Origin: Spirochaetaceae bacterium
GTDB lineage: Bacteria; Spirochaetota; Spirochaetia; Treponematales; Breznakiellaceae
Direction of reading: 5' to 3'
NCBI GenBank assembly: GCA_031280115.1
Contig: JAITHF010000163.1
Coordinates: 1 to 6,006 of the forward strand
Length of the DNA stretch: 6,006 nucleotides
Part shown: one piece after another, positions 5,714-6,006 of the stretch
Layout: each line of letters begins with the position of its first letter
How positions within the stretch are numbered: the stretch's first letter is position 1
The notes under the pieces: generated by a model
Told to the model about the DNA's origin: nothing
Databases searched by the model: none
Seen by the model: the letters and a program-made list of their open reading frames with translations, nothing else
Program-made: the position numbers and the translations under genes

Positions 5714-5938
5714 ATTCACGTGCTTCTTGTAGCGATAAGGTTTGCAAGTTTAGTCACAACCCCGAAGCGGCGCCTCAGCGGACGCCGCAAACGCACGGGC
5801 GCTGCACACGCCGCACTGGTTGGGGGTTTGGGGGCAGCCTAAGGCTGTTCCCTTACGGGAAGTTCGCAAAAAAATACGCGAAACATGAAGCGCCGGTAAA
5901 AAAGCCCCCAAATTCTCTTCAAAGAGGCGCGCAGCGCC
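5699..5938 (+). repeat. Dispersed non-coding repeat, copy C
   Basis: This is the fullest copy in the window. It starts with AACCCCC-TGC-GGGGG, whose AA belongs to the stop codon of the preceding gene. It continues with TTCACGTGCTTCTTGT (5715-5730), the block at 5749-5782 shared with copy B, and GGGGGTTTGGGGGCAGCCT (5822-5840) and the block at 5884-5914 shared with copy A. It ends in a GGCGC-GCA-GCGCC hairpin (5926-5938). It lies in the same orientation as A and opposite to B. It fills most of the 306-base region after the last gene. No open frame in it looks real. Confidence 0.8.
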
Positions 5939-5944
5939 GATAAG

Positions 5945-5961
5945 TCATTATACGATAATGA
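5945..5961. promoter_or_regulatory. AT-rich palindrome, possible operator
   Basis: TCATTAT and ATAATGA are perfect 7-base arms around ACG. The site stands in the short AT-rich stretch after repeat copy C. The arms recall the hexamers of Fur-family operators (GATAAT-like), but one short palindrome is not enough to assign a regulator. It may control a gene starting just beyond the window. Confidence 0.35.
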
Positions 5962-6006
5962 TTTATATGGGGACAGGACAGTTTATTTTGCTCGCAAACA
6001 ACTTTA

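Noticed and set aside
5967..6006. Start of a further gene (ATG at 5967, open to the window end)
   Set aside because: Only 13 codons are visible, there is no ribosome site, and no family can be recognised. It cannot be supported without more sequence.

Overview
This window carries a compact, rightward five-gene cluster: purE, purC, purF, a CapA-family gene and an unrecognised FliG-like/zinc-ribbon gene (758-5700). It is bracketed by about 757 and 306 bases of non-coding, repeat-rich DNA. The genes are GC-rich by eye and read from GGAGG-type ribosome sites, while the intergenic promoter stretches are AT-rich. My best guess is a free-living or gut-associated spirochete, perhaps a higher-GC Treponema. 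This rests on overall sequence character and the flagellar-motor-like domain, not on a diagnostic marker, so I hold it at low to moderate confidence.

Left flank (1-757): part of a dispersed repeat (copy A, 1-145), four tandem 21-bp units (173-256), a strong-looking sigma70-type promoter (390-416) followed by an inverted repeat, then a second repeat copy in the opposite orientation (copy B, about 540-723). The end of copy B runs directly into the promoter-like sequence of purE. purE has no visible Shine-Dalgarno site and may be read from a leaderless message.

Gene block: purE/purC overlap by 4 nt, purC/purF by 14 nt, purF/capA by 10 nt, and the last gene follows capA after 12 nt. This is the architecture of one translationally coupled operon. 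PurF makes phosphoribosylamine in the first step of de novo purine synthesis. PurE and PurC carry out the carboxylation and aspartate-ligation steps that lead to SAICAR. No purK is present although PurE looks class I. The CapA-like protein is an exported, probably metal-dependent phosphoesterase-fold protein with no poly-gamma-glutamate genes beside it.

The last gene is the most interesting. Its first ~88 residues align without gaps to the C-terminal torque domain of the flagellar rotor protein FliG, but four of the five charged residues that contact the stator in E. coli FliG are swapped to the opposite charge and the fifth is lost. This domain is joined to a four-cysteine zinc-ribbon-like region and an unknown C-terminal part.

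Right flank (5701-6006): a third repeat copy (copy C) begins at the stop codon of the last gene. It is in the same orientation as A and inverted relative to B, so the operon lies between inverted repeat copies. A short AT-rich palindrome follows near the window end.
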